Assembly: GCA_015222405.1 (NCBI GenBank)
Contig: JADFVG010000059.1
Location: forward strand, 1 to 11,706
Origin: Chloroflexota bacterium
Lineage (GTDB): Bacteria > Chloroflexota > Dehalococcoidia > E44-bin15
Length of the DNA stretch: 11,706 bases
Direction of reading: 5' to 3'
Shown here piece by piece: positions 1-6,854 of the stretch; position 1 is the first letter of the stretch, and each line of letters begins with the position of its first letter. Below the pieces are notes generated by a model. The model was not told the DNA's origin. It was given only the letters and a program-made list of their open reading frames with translations, and did not search any database. The translations under genes were made by a program, and so were the position numbers.

Positions 1-620
1 AGGATATCGCCCTTATAGATCCACACCTTGACCCCACTGCGACCCAGAGCGGTGCGCGCCTCAACCTGGGCATAGTCTATATCGGCGCGCAGGGTATGAA
101 GCGGCACCCTTCCCCGGTGCAGGGTCTCCTTTCTGGAATACTCAGAACCGGTGAGCCTTCCTGCGCAGGTGACCTTTATCCCCTGAGCACCACTTTCCAT
201 AGTCCGAGATATTGCCTGCTTCATGGCACGTCGGTGAGAAATGCGGCGCTCGATCTGCTGGGCAATGTTCCTCGCCACAAGGAAGGCATCCAGCTCCGGC
301 TGGCCTACCTCCTGAATGTTAAGCCGAATCCGCTTTCCGGTGAGCCCCTCCAGAAGAAGCCTCACCTCATCCACACGCTGCCCCCCTCTGCCGATAACAA
401 TGCCCGGCCTCGCGGTATAGACGGTTACCGTCACCTGATTAGCATTGCGCTCGATCTCAATGCGGGAGATATCACCTTCAGCATACTTTGATGCTATGCC
501 CTTGCGAATGCTGAGATCCTCCTGCAACAGCTCGGTATAATGCTTATCGGCATACCACTTCGCCTGCCAATCCTTGGTCACGCCGAGCCTAAATCCTATA
601 GGGTGAACCTTCTGACCCAA
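1..620 (-). CDS. rpsC: Ribosomal protein S3 (partial, C-terminus beyond left edge)
   Basis: S3 is a small-subunit head protein at the mRNA entry tunnel. About 206 codons are visible. The N-terminus reads M(TTG)GQKVHPIGFRLGVTKDW, the conserved S3 start. A KH-type GxxG segment, VIGRGG, lies at residues 75-80, and the visible end reads WIYKGDI, close to the usual S3 C-terminus, so perhaps only 20-60 residues are missing. The start must be TTG at 620-618: it is in frame with the conserved GQKVHP, while the nearby ATG (625-623) is in another frame. The TTG directly follows the rplV stop (623-621) with no spacer and has a strong AGGAGG five bases upstream, so translation is probably coupled to rplV. 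Identification is from recognised sequence; only the 3' end is unknown. Confidence 0.97.
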   Translation of the reverse strand, partial: MGQKVHPIGFRLGVTKDWQAKWYADKHYTELLQEDLSIRKGIASKYAEGDISRIEIERNANQVTVTVYTARPGIVIGRGGQRVDEVRLLLEGLTGKRIRLNIQEVGQPELDAFLVARNIAQQIERRISHRRAMKQAISRTMESGAQGIKVTCAGRLTGSEYSRKETLHRGRVPLHTLRADIDYAQVEARTALGRSGVKVWIYKGDI

Positions 621-956
621 TCATTCCTCCTCTTCAACGACTACAGTAATATGACTAGCACGCTTGAGGATCGGCTTCGCCCGTCCCCTAGGCCCTGCTC
701 GATACCGCTTCAGGGTAGGCCCTTCATCAACGAAAATCCTTACGATCCTCAGGTCGGCAGAAGTCATCTCATAGTTGTTTTCGGCATTGGCAACAGCAGA
801 CTGCACCACCTTAGCCACGGTTCTTGCTGACGGGGAGGGCAGAAATCTGAGGATGGTCAAAGCCTCATCCACCTTCTTCCCCCGCACCGTGTCCCCAATA
901 AGACGCAGCTTCCGCGGCGATGTCCTTACGAACCTTGCCGTGGCGGTTACCTCCAT
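621..956 (-). CDS. rplV: Ribosomal protein L22
   Basis: L22 is a 23S rRNA-binding protein whose long beta-hairpin lines the nascent-peptide exit tunnel. The protein is 111 aa, normal for the family. The N-terminus MEVTATARFVRTSPRKLRLI is typical, NAENNY lies at 58-62, and the basic hairpin with GPTLKRYRAGPRGRA occupies roughly residues 79-93, followed by KRASHITVVVEE. It ends in a run of four Glu. The ATG at 956 is preceded by a GAGAGG-type ribosome-binding site and lies 36 bases after rpsS; its stop abuts the rpsC start. Confidence 0.98.
   Translation of the reverse strand: MEVTATARFVRTSPRKLRLIGDTVRGKKVDEALTILRFLPSPSARTVAKVVQSAVANAENNYEMTSADLRIVRIFVDEGPTLKRYRAGPRGRAKPILKRASHITVVVEEEE
626..631 (-). 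promoter_or_regulatory. Shine-Dalgarno site that fixes the rpsC TTG start
   Basis: AGGAGG lies inside the last codons of rplV, five bases before the TTG at 620. It spans the Glu-rich C-terminal codons of L22, so those codons do double duty as coding sequence and ribosome-binding site. Confidence 0.8.
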
Positions 957-992
957 ATCTTACCTCTCAAGCCTCTAAACCCCATAAGACGG

Positions 993-1286
993 CTACTTCC
1001 TCTTCTTAATCCTAGCGACCCTCTCCGACTTGGCGGAATGCCCCCTAAAGGTTCTGGTGAAGGCAAACTCACCCAGCTTATGACCCACCATATCCTCAGT
1101 GATGAAGATAGGCACGTGCCTTCTACCATCGTGCACCCCAATGGTGTGACCGATCATCTCAGGGAAAATGGTCGACGCCCGTGACCAAGTCTTGAGCACC
1201 GCCTTCTCGCTGGAGCGATTAAGCGCCTCCACCTTCTTAAGCAGCTTGGGGTCGATAAAGGGACCCTTCTTCGAAGACCTAGACAT
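993..1286 (-). CDS. rpsS: Ribosomal protein S19
   Basis: S19 sits in the 30S head, binds 16S rRNA with S13 and contacts the A-site tRNA region. The protein is 97 aa. It shows the signature MSRSSKKGPFIDPKLLKKVE at the N-terminus, and GHTIGVHDGRRHVPIFITEDMVGHKLGEFAFTRTFRGH in the second half. It lies between rplB (89 bases upstream, the longest spacer inside this operon) and rplV. The ATG at 1286 has only a weak purine-rich site (AAAGGGCG) before it. The basic tail KSERVARIKKRK is slightly longer than in E. coli. Confidence 0.98.
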   Translation of the reverse strand: MSRSSKKGPFIDPKLLKKVEALNRSSEKAVLKTWSRASTIFPEMIGHTIGVHDGRRHVPIFITEDMVGHKLGEFAFTRTFRGHSAKSERVARIKKRK

Positions 1287-1375
1287 CTTTTCGCCCTTTC
1301 ACGTTCGCCCTAAACGGGTCAGGAGCGCTGATAGCTGGACTGATGATACCGCTGGCCTCTTTAGACATCTAATAA

Positions 1376-2209
1376 TTACCTGCCTTTGCCTCTTCGCTTC
1401 ACGATCATGCTGTCGCTGACCTTATTCCTACGAGTTCGATAGCCCAACGCCGGCTTTCCCCAGGGGGTCTTGGGGCCAGGCATACCCACGGGGGACCTCC
1501 CCTCACCCCCACCATGGGGGTGATCCCGGGGAGTCATTGCCGAGCCGCGCACCGTGGGGCGCCACCCCAGGTGTCGCCGCCGCCCTGCCTTCCCCATCTT
1601 TATATGCTGATGATCGACATTGCCCACCTGACCAATGGTGGCAAAGCACTCGATATGAATTCGCCTTATCTCACCGGAGGGCATCCTTATTAGCGCATAG
1701 CTACCTTCCTTGGCCAGGAGCTGAGCGACACCGCCTGCACCGCGCACCAGCTGCCCCCCTTTACCCCGATGCAGTTCAATATTGTGGATCGCTGTTCCCG
1801 TAGGGATAAGCTTCAGCGGCAAGGCATTTCCCACCTTTATCTCGGCATCGCTGCCGGCCATGATGGTGTCCCCCACCTTCAGATTTAAGGGGGCGAGAAT
1901 ATAGCGCTTCTCCCCATCAGCGTAGTTTATAAGGGCGATGCGCGCTGAGCGATTGGGATCGTATTCAATAGAGACCACCTCACCGACAATGCCCAGCTTG
2001 TCCCGCTTGAAGTCGATGAGCCTGAGCATCCTCTTGGCGCCGCCACCGCGATGGCGCACCGATATCCTGCCCTGATTGCTTCTTCCGGCCTTCTTTTTCA
2101 GGGGCTTCAACAGCGATTTCTCGGGCTTCTTCTTGGTTATCTCCTCAAAGGTAGCACCGGTCATGCCCCTTCTTCCCGGCGATGTTGGTTTAAATACTTT
2201 AAGCGGCAA
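1376..2209 (-). CDS. rplB: Ribosomal protein L2
   Basis: L2 is a primary 23S rRNA-binding protein near the peptidyl-transferase centre and an inter-subunit bridge component. The protein is 277 aa, the normal bacterial length. Visible signatures: KPTSPGRRGMT at 7-17, GRISVRHRGGGAKR at 48-60 and the hallmark DHPHGGGEGR at 229-238, including the conserved loop histidine; the basic tail ends in KRRGKGR. The start is TTG at 2209-2207: it begins MPLKVFKPTSPG, matching the conserved L2 N-terminus, whereas the first internal ATG (codon 16) would delete it. It starts 10 bases after the rplW stop, with a G-rich ribosome-binding site. Confidence 0.97.
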   Translation of the reverse strand: MPLKVFKPTSPGRRGMTGATFEEITKKKPEKSLLKPLKKKAGRSNQGRISVRHRGGGAKRMLRLIDFKRDKLGIVGEVVSIEYDPNRSARIALINYADGEKRYILAPLNLKVGDTIMAGSDAEIKVGNALPLKLIPTGTAIHNIELHRGKGGQLVRGAGGVAQLLAKEGSYALIRMPSGEIRRIHIECFATIGQVGNVDHQHIKMGKAGRRRHLGWRPTVRGSAMTPRDHPHGGGEGRSPVGMPGPKTPWGKPALGYRTRRNKVSDSMIVKRRGKGR

Positions 2210-2214
2210 GATTT

Positions 2215-2221
2215 CCCCCCT
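2215..2221 (-). promoter_or_regulatory. G-rich ribosome-binding site before the rplB TTG start
   Basis: AGGGGGG begins inside the rplW TAG stop codon and ends five bases before the TTG at 2209. It is an imperfect Shine-Dalgarno, but spacing and conserved N-terminal coding support it as the rplB initiation site. Confidence 0.5.
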
Positions 2222-2504
2222 ATACGCCCTCGAAGAATTCGATCTTCTGCCCCGGCTTCAGGGTAACCACCGCCTTTTTCCACGGAGAGGTAAGTCCCCG
2301 TCTCCTCCCTGGACCGCGCCACCTGCCGGGAACGGTGATCACATTCACCTTGGCCACCTCCACCTTAAATGCCTCCTCCACTGCCTGCTTAATCTGCTGC
2401 TTGTTGGCCTCCCTGAACACTTCAAAAGTGTACTTGCCTCGCTCCTGAAGGGCAGTGCTCTTCTCAGTGATTATGGGGCGGCGAAGTACCTCTAGGACGT
2501 GCAT
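2220..2504 (-). CDS. rplW: Ribosomal protein L23
   Basis: L23 lies at the exit of the peptide tunnel and docks trigger factor and SRP. The protein is 94 aa from the ATG at 2504: MHVLEVLRRPIITEKS is the classic L23 start (RRPIITEKS), followed by YTFEV at 25-29, an acidic/helical middle, and the basic loop GRWRGPGRRRG with a PWKKAVVTL segment near the C-terminus. The reading frame stays open upstream to 2576, but that extension lies within rplD and does not resemble L23. The ATG has GGAGGT six bases upstream, inside the rplD end, and lies two bases after the rplD stop, so coupling with rplD is likely. Confidence 0.97.
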   Translation of the reverse strand: MHVLEVLRRPIITEKSTALQERGKYTFEVFREANKQQIKQAVEEAFKVEVAKVNVITVPGRWRGPGRRRGLTSPWKKAVVTLKPGQKIEFFEGV

Positions 2505-2506
2505 CC

Positions 2507-3190
2507 TTATACCTCCACGCCCCCACCGGGTACTGACGCCTTCACTGCCATCTCCTTCCTCTCCCTGGGCGCCCAAATCTCCTCCACTTTCCTCACCCCG
2601 GAAACGGTGATCATCAATATCTTATGGGAAAGAAGATCGACAACATTGAGCAGGTTGGCGGGCAAGATTTTGATCCTCTCCAGATTGCGCGCCGATTTAT
2701 ACAGGTTAATATCGGGCTCAGCAGTGACGATAAGGGCTGAAGAACTGATCCCTAGGGCACCCAGGATGCGAGCCATCTCCCTGGTCTTGGGCTGGTCAAA
2801 GGTGAGTCCCTGAACTACCATCATCTCGCCTTGGTCTGCCTTCGATGAGAGAACACACCTCAAGGCGAGACCGCGCATCTTCTTCGGCATTGCCTGGCGA
2901 TAACTCCTAGGATGAGGTCCAAAGGCGACACCACCTCCCCGATAGAGGGGGGCACTTAAACTCCCTCGCCGCGCTCGGCCAGTGCCCTTCTGACGGAAGG
3001 GTTTCCTCCCTCCTCCAGAGACCTGCGCCCTAGTCTTGGTGCTGGCAGTGCCCTGATGGGCGTTAGCCAGTTGCCTCACCAGGGCTTGATGAACCACCGC
3101 CTCGTTGGGAGTCAATCCGAAAACATCATCCCTCAGCTCGATATTCTCAACCACCTCTCCGCTGAGGTCATAAACAGGAACCTGCACCAT
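2507..3190 (-). CDS. rplD: Ribosomal protein L4
   Basis: L4 binds 23S rRNA and extends a loop into the exit tunnel; in E. coli it also autoregulates the S10 operon. The protein is 227 aa, normal length. The N-terminus MVQVPVYDLSGEVV is typical, and the tunnel loop with RAQVSGGGRKPFRQKGTGRARRGS at about 54-77 is well conserved, followed by GGGVAFGPHPR and the C-terminal globular core. The ATG at 3190 shares its A with the TGA of the upstream ABC relic (TGATG), so initiation may depend on ribosomes finishing that relic. A GAGGAG site lies eight bases upstream, within the relic. Confidence 0.97.
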   Translation of the reverse strand: MVQVPVYDLSGEVVENIELRDDVFGLTPNEAVVHQALVRQLANAHQGTASTKTRAQVSGGGRKPFRQKGTGRARRGSLSAPLYRGGGVAFGPHPRSYRQAMPKKMRGLALRCVLSSKADQGEMMVVQGLTFDQPKTREMARILGALGISSSALIVTAEPDINLYKSARNLERIKILPANLLNVVDLLSHKILMITVSGVRKVEEIWAPRERKEMAVKASVPGGGVEV

Positions 3191-3198
3191 CAGTCATA

Positions 3199-3204
3199 CT
3201 CCTC
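3199..3204 (-). promoter_or_regulatory. rplD ribosome-binding site embedded in the ABC relic
   Basis: GAGGAG, in the Asp-Glu-Glu codons near the relic's C-terminus, ends eight bases before the rplD ATG. Removing the whole relic would also remove this site, which may explain why its 3' end has been kept. Placement is by base matching only. Confidence 0.6.
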
Positions 3205-3348
3205 ATCGGGGCTGTCAAATAGCCTGCCATCCCGGAGATAAAAAATCCGCTGCGTGCTCTCGGCAATGCGGCAATCATGGGTGACAATGATAAAGGTTTT
3301 ACCTTGCTCCCAGTTTAGCCTGCGCATCAGCTCAATAATCTCAGCTTC

Positions 3349-3366
3349 GGCCGCTACAGAGCGGCC
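3349..3366 (-). repeat. Perfect 7-bp inverted repeat at the permease/ATPase junction
   Basis: GGCCGCT and AGCGGCC flank a four-base loop exactly where permease-like sequence (AHIVGGRS) changes to ATPase-like sequence (AAEAEIIELM). It has no following T-run, so it is not an intrinsic terminator. It may mark the deletion endpoint. Confidence 0.75.
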
Positions 3367-3778
3367 ACCGACAATGTGAGCGGTGGCCCCATCCATCTTA
3401 GCGTCCCACCCCAACTCTACGCCTGCTAGTGGAACCCCTATCGGGTCACCGAAGCTGGCAACCTTCTTAGGTGCAAAAGCTATAACCGAGGGGGAAACCA
3501 GCTCCACATGTTCCAGCTCCTCGATGTCCTCCACACAGGAAACCGATATCGGGGTGCCACCCCCGATCATGAATCCCATGGGGGCATCCTGAGGGTAGAC
3601 AACCACGTCCCCCACCAGTCTGTCCATCGTTTGCGTCATCATATTATCCATACCATCGGAGATACTGAGTAACACCGTCATCAGGGCGATGCCGAGAGCC
3701 GTCCCCAGGTGGCGAAAAGGGCAACCCCCTCCCTCCTAAACGCGTTGCGAATGGCAAATCCAAACACATCCTTGCCCT

Positions 3779-4396
3779 CTAGCCGCTCGATTTCCTGATA
3801 GTAACCAGTCCATTTCTGGCACCGGGAACCGCCCCTCGAACAAGGAGCAGGTTGCGCTCAGGATCAGCCTCAATGACCTTGAGTTTGCGCACCGTAACCC
3901 TTTCGTTGCCCATATGTCCTGCCATGCGCTGCCCCTTAAGAACCCTCCCCGGGGTGGTTCCGGCCCCGATGGAGCCCGGGGCGCGATGGCGGTCAGATTG
4001 ACCGTGAGTTTTGGGACCACCACCAAAGTGGTAGCGCTTCACCACCCCGGCAAAGCCCTTACCCTTGGATATGCCGCTGACATCTACCACATCACCAGCC
4101 TTAAATATGCTTACATCCACCTTGTGCCCGATCTCGATGGACTCGATGTCCGAGGTCTTAAACTCCCTCAGGTGTTTAAGCATGCCCAACTTCTTCAGGT
4201 GCCCCTTTAGTGGCTGGTTTAGCCGCTTCGCCTCGCCAAAGCCAAGCTGCACGGCATCATAGCCCTCCTTTTGCACCCTCTTGATCTGGATGACAAAGCA
4301 AGGCCCAGCCTCGATGGCGGTAACCGAATCCACCCGGCCATCCTGCCCAAACACCTGAGTCATGCTGATTTTTCGCCCGATAATCCCTTCAACCAT
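3779..4396 (-). CDS. rplC: Ribosomal protein L3
   Basis: L3 binds the 3' end of 23S rRNA and nucleates 50S assembly near the peptidyl-transferase centre. The protein is 205 aa, normal length. The N-terminus MVEGIIGRKISMTQVF matches the conserved GRKxGMTQ region. The central extension carries GKGFAGVVKRYHFGGGPKTHG at about 112-132 and RAPGSIGAGTTPGRVLKGQRMAGHMG at 138-163, including the segment with the Gln that is methylated in many bacteria. The ATG at 4396 is 47 bases after rpsJ; the best ribosome-binding candidate (AGAGGA) is about 13 bases away, rather far. The gene ends in SSG at a TAG, right beside the ABC relic. Confidence 0.97.
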   Translation of the reverse strand: MVEGIIGRKISMTQVFGQDGRVDSVTAIEAGPCFVIQIKRVQKEGYDAVQLGFGEAKRLNQPLKGHLKKLGMLKHLREFKTSDIESIEIGHKVDVSIFKAGDVVDVSGISKGKGFAGVVKRYHFGGGPKTHGQSDRHRAPGSIGAGTTPGRVLKGQRMAGHMGNERVTVRKLKVIEADPERNLLLVRGAVPGARNGLVTIRKSSG

Positions 4397-4425
4397 TTTT
4401 TCGATCTAGGTCCTCTTTTAGAAGT

Positions 4426-4440
4426 GGGGCCTTATGCCCC
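4426..4440 (-). other. Small stem-loop between rpsJ and rplC
   Basis: GGGGC-ATAAG-GCCCC forms a perfect five-pair GC stem just after the rpsJ stop, about 30 bases before the rplC ATG. There is no T-run after it, so termination is unlikely. It could stabilise or mark a processing point in the polycistronic mRNA, or influence rplC initiation, whose Shine-Dalgarno is poorly placed. Function is inference. Confidence 0.45.
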
Positions 4441-4443
4441 GAT

Positions 4444-4752
4444 CTAAAGCTTAATCTCTATATCCACCCCCGCCGGTAGGTCGAGCCGAGTAAGGGCATC
4501 GATGGTCTTAGATGTGGGCTCTAAAATGTCGATGAGCCGCTTATGAGTGCGAATCTCAAACTGCTCCCTGGAGTTCTTGTCTACATTGGGGGAACGGATG
4601 ACGCAGAATTTCTTGATACTAGTGGGCAAGGGGATCGGCCCTGCCACCTTAGCCCCGGTCTGCTCCGCTGCCTCCACGATGTGCTCTGCGGAGCGGTCCA
4701 GTATCCTGTGATCATAAGCCTTAAGTTTGATCCGAATCTTCTGCTTCGGCAT
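4444..4752 (-). CDS. rpsJ: Ribosomal protein S10
   Basis: S10 (NusE) is a 30S head protein that also joins the NusB antitermination complex and links transcription to translation through NusG. The protein is 102 aa, normal length, with the typical KIRIKLKAYDHRILDRSAEHIVEAA at 5-29, GPIPLPT at 38-44, RSPNVDKNSREQFEIRTHKRLIDI at 53-76 and LPAGVDIEIKL at the end. The ATG immediately follows the fusA stop (TAGATG) and a GGAGGAG lies eight bases upstream, inside fusA. In many bacteria tuf separates fusA from rpsJ; here it does not, so rpsJ is read as part of the str transcript. Confidence 0.98.
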   Translation of the reverse strand: MPKQKIRIKLKAYDHRILDRSAEHIVEAAEQTGAKVAGPIPLPTSIKKFCVIRSPNVDKNSREQFEIRTHKRLIDILEPTSKTIDALTRLDLPAGVDIEIKL

Positions 4753-6834
4753 CTAGACCACTCCTCCTACCCGGGCAACAAGCTGCTCGGCCAAAGGCTG
4801 GGGCAGCTCCTCGTAACGATAAAACTCCATAGAATAGGTGGCCCTCCCCTGACTCATCGACCGAAGGTCAGTGGCATAGCCAAAGGCCTCCGCCAGAGGG
4901 ATTAAGCAACCGATTATCTTGGTCGCCTCCAAGGTGTCTATAGAGGTGATCTGCCCCCTCCTTGAACTGAGGTCCCCCAGGATGTCACCCAGGAATTCCT
5001 CAGGGGTGGCCACCTCCATCTTCATCACCGGCTCGAGGAGCACAGGACGGGCACGGCGCACTCCATCCTTTAGCGCCAGGGTGGCAGCAATTTTGAACGC
5101 CATCTCCGAGGAATCGACCTCATGAAAGCTGCCATCGTAAAGGATGGCACGGAGATCAACCACCGGATACCCGCCCAAAACGCCGCTCTCCATGGCCTCT
5201 TTAATCCCCCTCTCCACATAGGGGATATATTGCCTGGGAATAACGCCACCCTGAATCCGGTTCTCAAACTCAAAACCGCTTCCGCGCTCGCCAGGATGAA
5301 GCTCGATCCAGACATGCCCGTACTGTCCTCGGCCACCAGACTGCTTGATGAATCTCCCTTCAACTTTCACCGGAACGGCGATTGTCTCCCTATAGGCGAC
5401 CTGGGGCCTTCCTACACCGGCCTCCACCCTGAACTCGCGGAGCAACCTCTCGGTGATGACCTCCAGGTGAAGCTCTCCCATTCCCGAGATGATAGTCTGC
5501 CCCGTTTCCTCATCGTATCTGATGCTAAAGGTGGGGTCCTCCTCGGCCAACTTTGTCAGGGCCTCGCTTAGCTTGTCCTGATCTGCCTTGGTCTTGGGTT
5601 CTATGGCAACGGAGATCACCGGCTGGGGGAAACTAATGGATTCCAGAATAATAGGCGCATGCAGATTACATAGGGTGTCGCCGGTGAAGGTGCTCTTCAA
5701 GCCCAGGGTGGCGGCGATGTCCCCAGTCTCTACCCTGTTCATCTCCTCACGGTGATTAGCATGCATCCGCAGCAATCTCCCGATGCGCTCCCTTCGCGCC
5801 CGCCTCGAATTATAGACCTGAGCCCCGGCCTCTACTTTCCCGGAATAAACCCTGAAATAGACCAACCTCCCGACAAAGGGGTCAGTAACTACCTTAAAAG
5901 CAAGAGCAGAAAAGGGTACATCATCGCCGGGAGGACGATGACTCTCCTTGCCATTCTTAGGTTCGATACCCTTCACTGCTGGCATATCCTGGGGGGAGGG
6001 GAGATAGGATGCAATAGCATCCAGCATCGGCTGAATCCCTTTATTCCTTAAGGCGCTACCACAAAGAACGGGCACCACCTTATTTGCTATGGTTGCCCTT
6101 CTCAAAGCCGCCTTAAGCTCTGAGACTGTGATGGTGTCCCCCTCCAAATACTGGACCATCACCTGCTCATCGGCTTCAGCCAGCATCTCTATCATCTGCT
6201 CCCGGTATCTATTTGAAGTTGCTTCATATTCAGCAGGCATATCTTGCTCCATGGGGATGGCGTCAGGATCATCAGAAAAGGCCCAAGCCCTTTCTTCCAT
6301 CAGGTCGATCATGCCGGCAAAGGAGCCTTCACTGCCTAAGGGCAACTGTATCGGCAGGGCACTGGCGCCCAGTCTTTCCTTTATCATGGCTACGGTGCGG
6401 TGGAAGTCAGCACCGATGCGATCCATCTTATTGACGAAGCAAATCCTGGGAACACTGTATTTATCCGCCTGACGCCAAACCGTCTCCGACTGGGGCTCAA
6501 CCCCAGCCACGGCATCGAGAACCACAACCCCGCCATCGAGAACACGCAGGCTCCGCTCCACCTCAGCGGTGAAGTCCACATGCCCCGGAGTATCGATGAT
6601 GTTGATGCGATGATCTTGCCAATAACAGGTAGTGGCAGCAGCGGTAATAGTGATCCCCCGCTCCCGCTCCTGCTCCATCCAGTCCATCACCGCCGTTCCC
6701 TCATCCACCCCACCCAGCTTGTAGGTGCGACCAGTATAGTAAAGAATCCTTTCAGTTATCGTTGTTTTCCCCGCATCTATGTGGGCAATGATACCGATAT
6801 TCCTCACTTTTTCTAACGGAAAAGTCCTGGGCAT
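4753..6834 (-). CDS. fusA: Elongation factor G
   Basis: EF-G is the GTPase that drives translocation on the ribosome and, with RRF, ribosome recycling. The protein is 693 aa, the full length for EF-G. GTPase motifs are all present: G1 AHIDAGKTT at 17-25, G2 RGITI at 59-63, G3 DTPGH at 81-85, G4 NKMD at 135-138 and G5 GSA at 259-261. Later domains are recognisable by GMGELHLEV (domain III) and SGGRGQYGHV (start of domain IV). The N-terminus (MPRTFPLEKVRNIGIIAHIDAGKTT) resembles canonical EF-G1 rather than a divergent paralogue. AGGGGAGG precedes the ATG at 6834, 20 bases after rpsG. The stop abuts the rpsJ start. Confidence 0.98.
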   Translation of the reverse strand: MPRTFPLEKVRNIGIIAHIDAGKTTITERILYYTGRTYKLGGVDEGTAVMDWMEQERERGITITAAATTCYWQDHRINIIDTPGHVDFTAEVERSLRVLDGGVVVLDAVAGVEPQSETVWRQADKYSVPRICFVNKMDRIGADFHRTVAMIKERLGASALPIQLPLGSEGSFAGMIDLMEERAWAFSDDPDAIPMEQDMPAEYEATSNRYREQMIEMLAEADEQVMVQYLEGDTITVSELKAALRRATIANKVVPVLCGSALRNKGIQPMLDAIASYLPSPQDMPAVKGIEPKNGKESHRPPGDDVPFSALAFKVVTDPFVGRLVYFRVYSGKVEAGAQVYNSRRARRERIGRLLRMHANHREEMNRVETGDIAATLGLKSTFTGDTLCNLHAPIILESISFPQPVISVAIEPKTKADQDKLSEALTKLAEEDPTFSIRYDEETGQTIISGMGELHLEVITERLLREFRVEAGVGRPQVAYRETIAVPVKVEGRFIKQSGGRGQYGHVWIELHPGERGSGFEFENRIQGGVIPRQYIPYVERGIKEAMESGVLGGYPVVDLRAILYDGSFHEVDSSEMAFKIAATLALKDGVRRARPVLLEPVMKMEVATPEEFLGDILGDLSSRRGQITSIDTLEATKIIGCLIPLAEAFGYATDLRSMSQGRATYSMEFYRYEELPQPLAEQLVARVGGVV

Positions 6835-6854
6835 GTTCCTCCCCTACCACCATA

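Larger units (their letters stand above)
3190..3767 (-). pseudogene. Fused remnant of an ABC-transporter permease (MacB/FtsX type) and ABC ATPase between rplC and rplD
   Basis: The relic begins at a GTG 11 bases after the rplC stop: MFGFAIRNAFRREG is the cytoplasmic start and first helix region of a FtsX/MacB-like permease. Near codon 20 one base is missing (GCCACCTGGGG where an ACC-CTG-GGG reading is expected), so this frame stops after 28 codons. The natural continuation GTALGIALMTVLLSISDG lies in the neighbouring frame, open from an ATG at 3681 for 163 codons. These encode a periplasmic-domain fragment (about residues 20-107), then, with no second membrane segment, the end of an ABC ATPase: EIIELMRRL at 113-122 and the H-loop IIVTHD with His135. 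Walker A, signature and Walker B motifs are absent, so it cannot be a working ATPase, and the ATPase tail would lie on the wrong side of the membrane. Permease-ATPase identity is from motif recognition; the decay history is inferred. Confidence 0.85.

Noticed and set aside
1287..1375. Regulatory element in the rplB-rpsS spacer
   Set aside because: Only a short GGGCGAA direct repeat before rpsS and no convincing stem or promoter could be seen.
2505..2576. A longer rplW starting at ATG 2576
   Set aside because: The extra 24 codons lie inside rplD, encode a Gly-rich stretch unlike L23, and the ATG at 2504 has a well-placed GGAGGT.
3349..3366. Intrinsic terminator inside the ABC relic
   Set aside because: The GC hairpin has no downstream T-run on the minus strand, and termination here would cut off rplD to rpsC.
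3736..4026. Open frame on the minus strand overlapping the end of rplC
   Set aside because: It runs out of frame through well-conserved rplC sequence and resembles no protein family.
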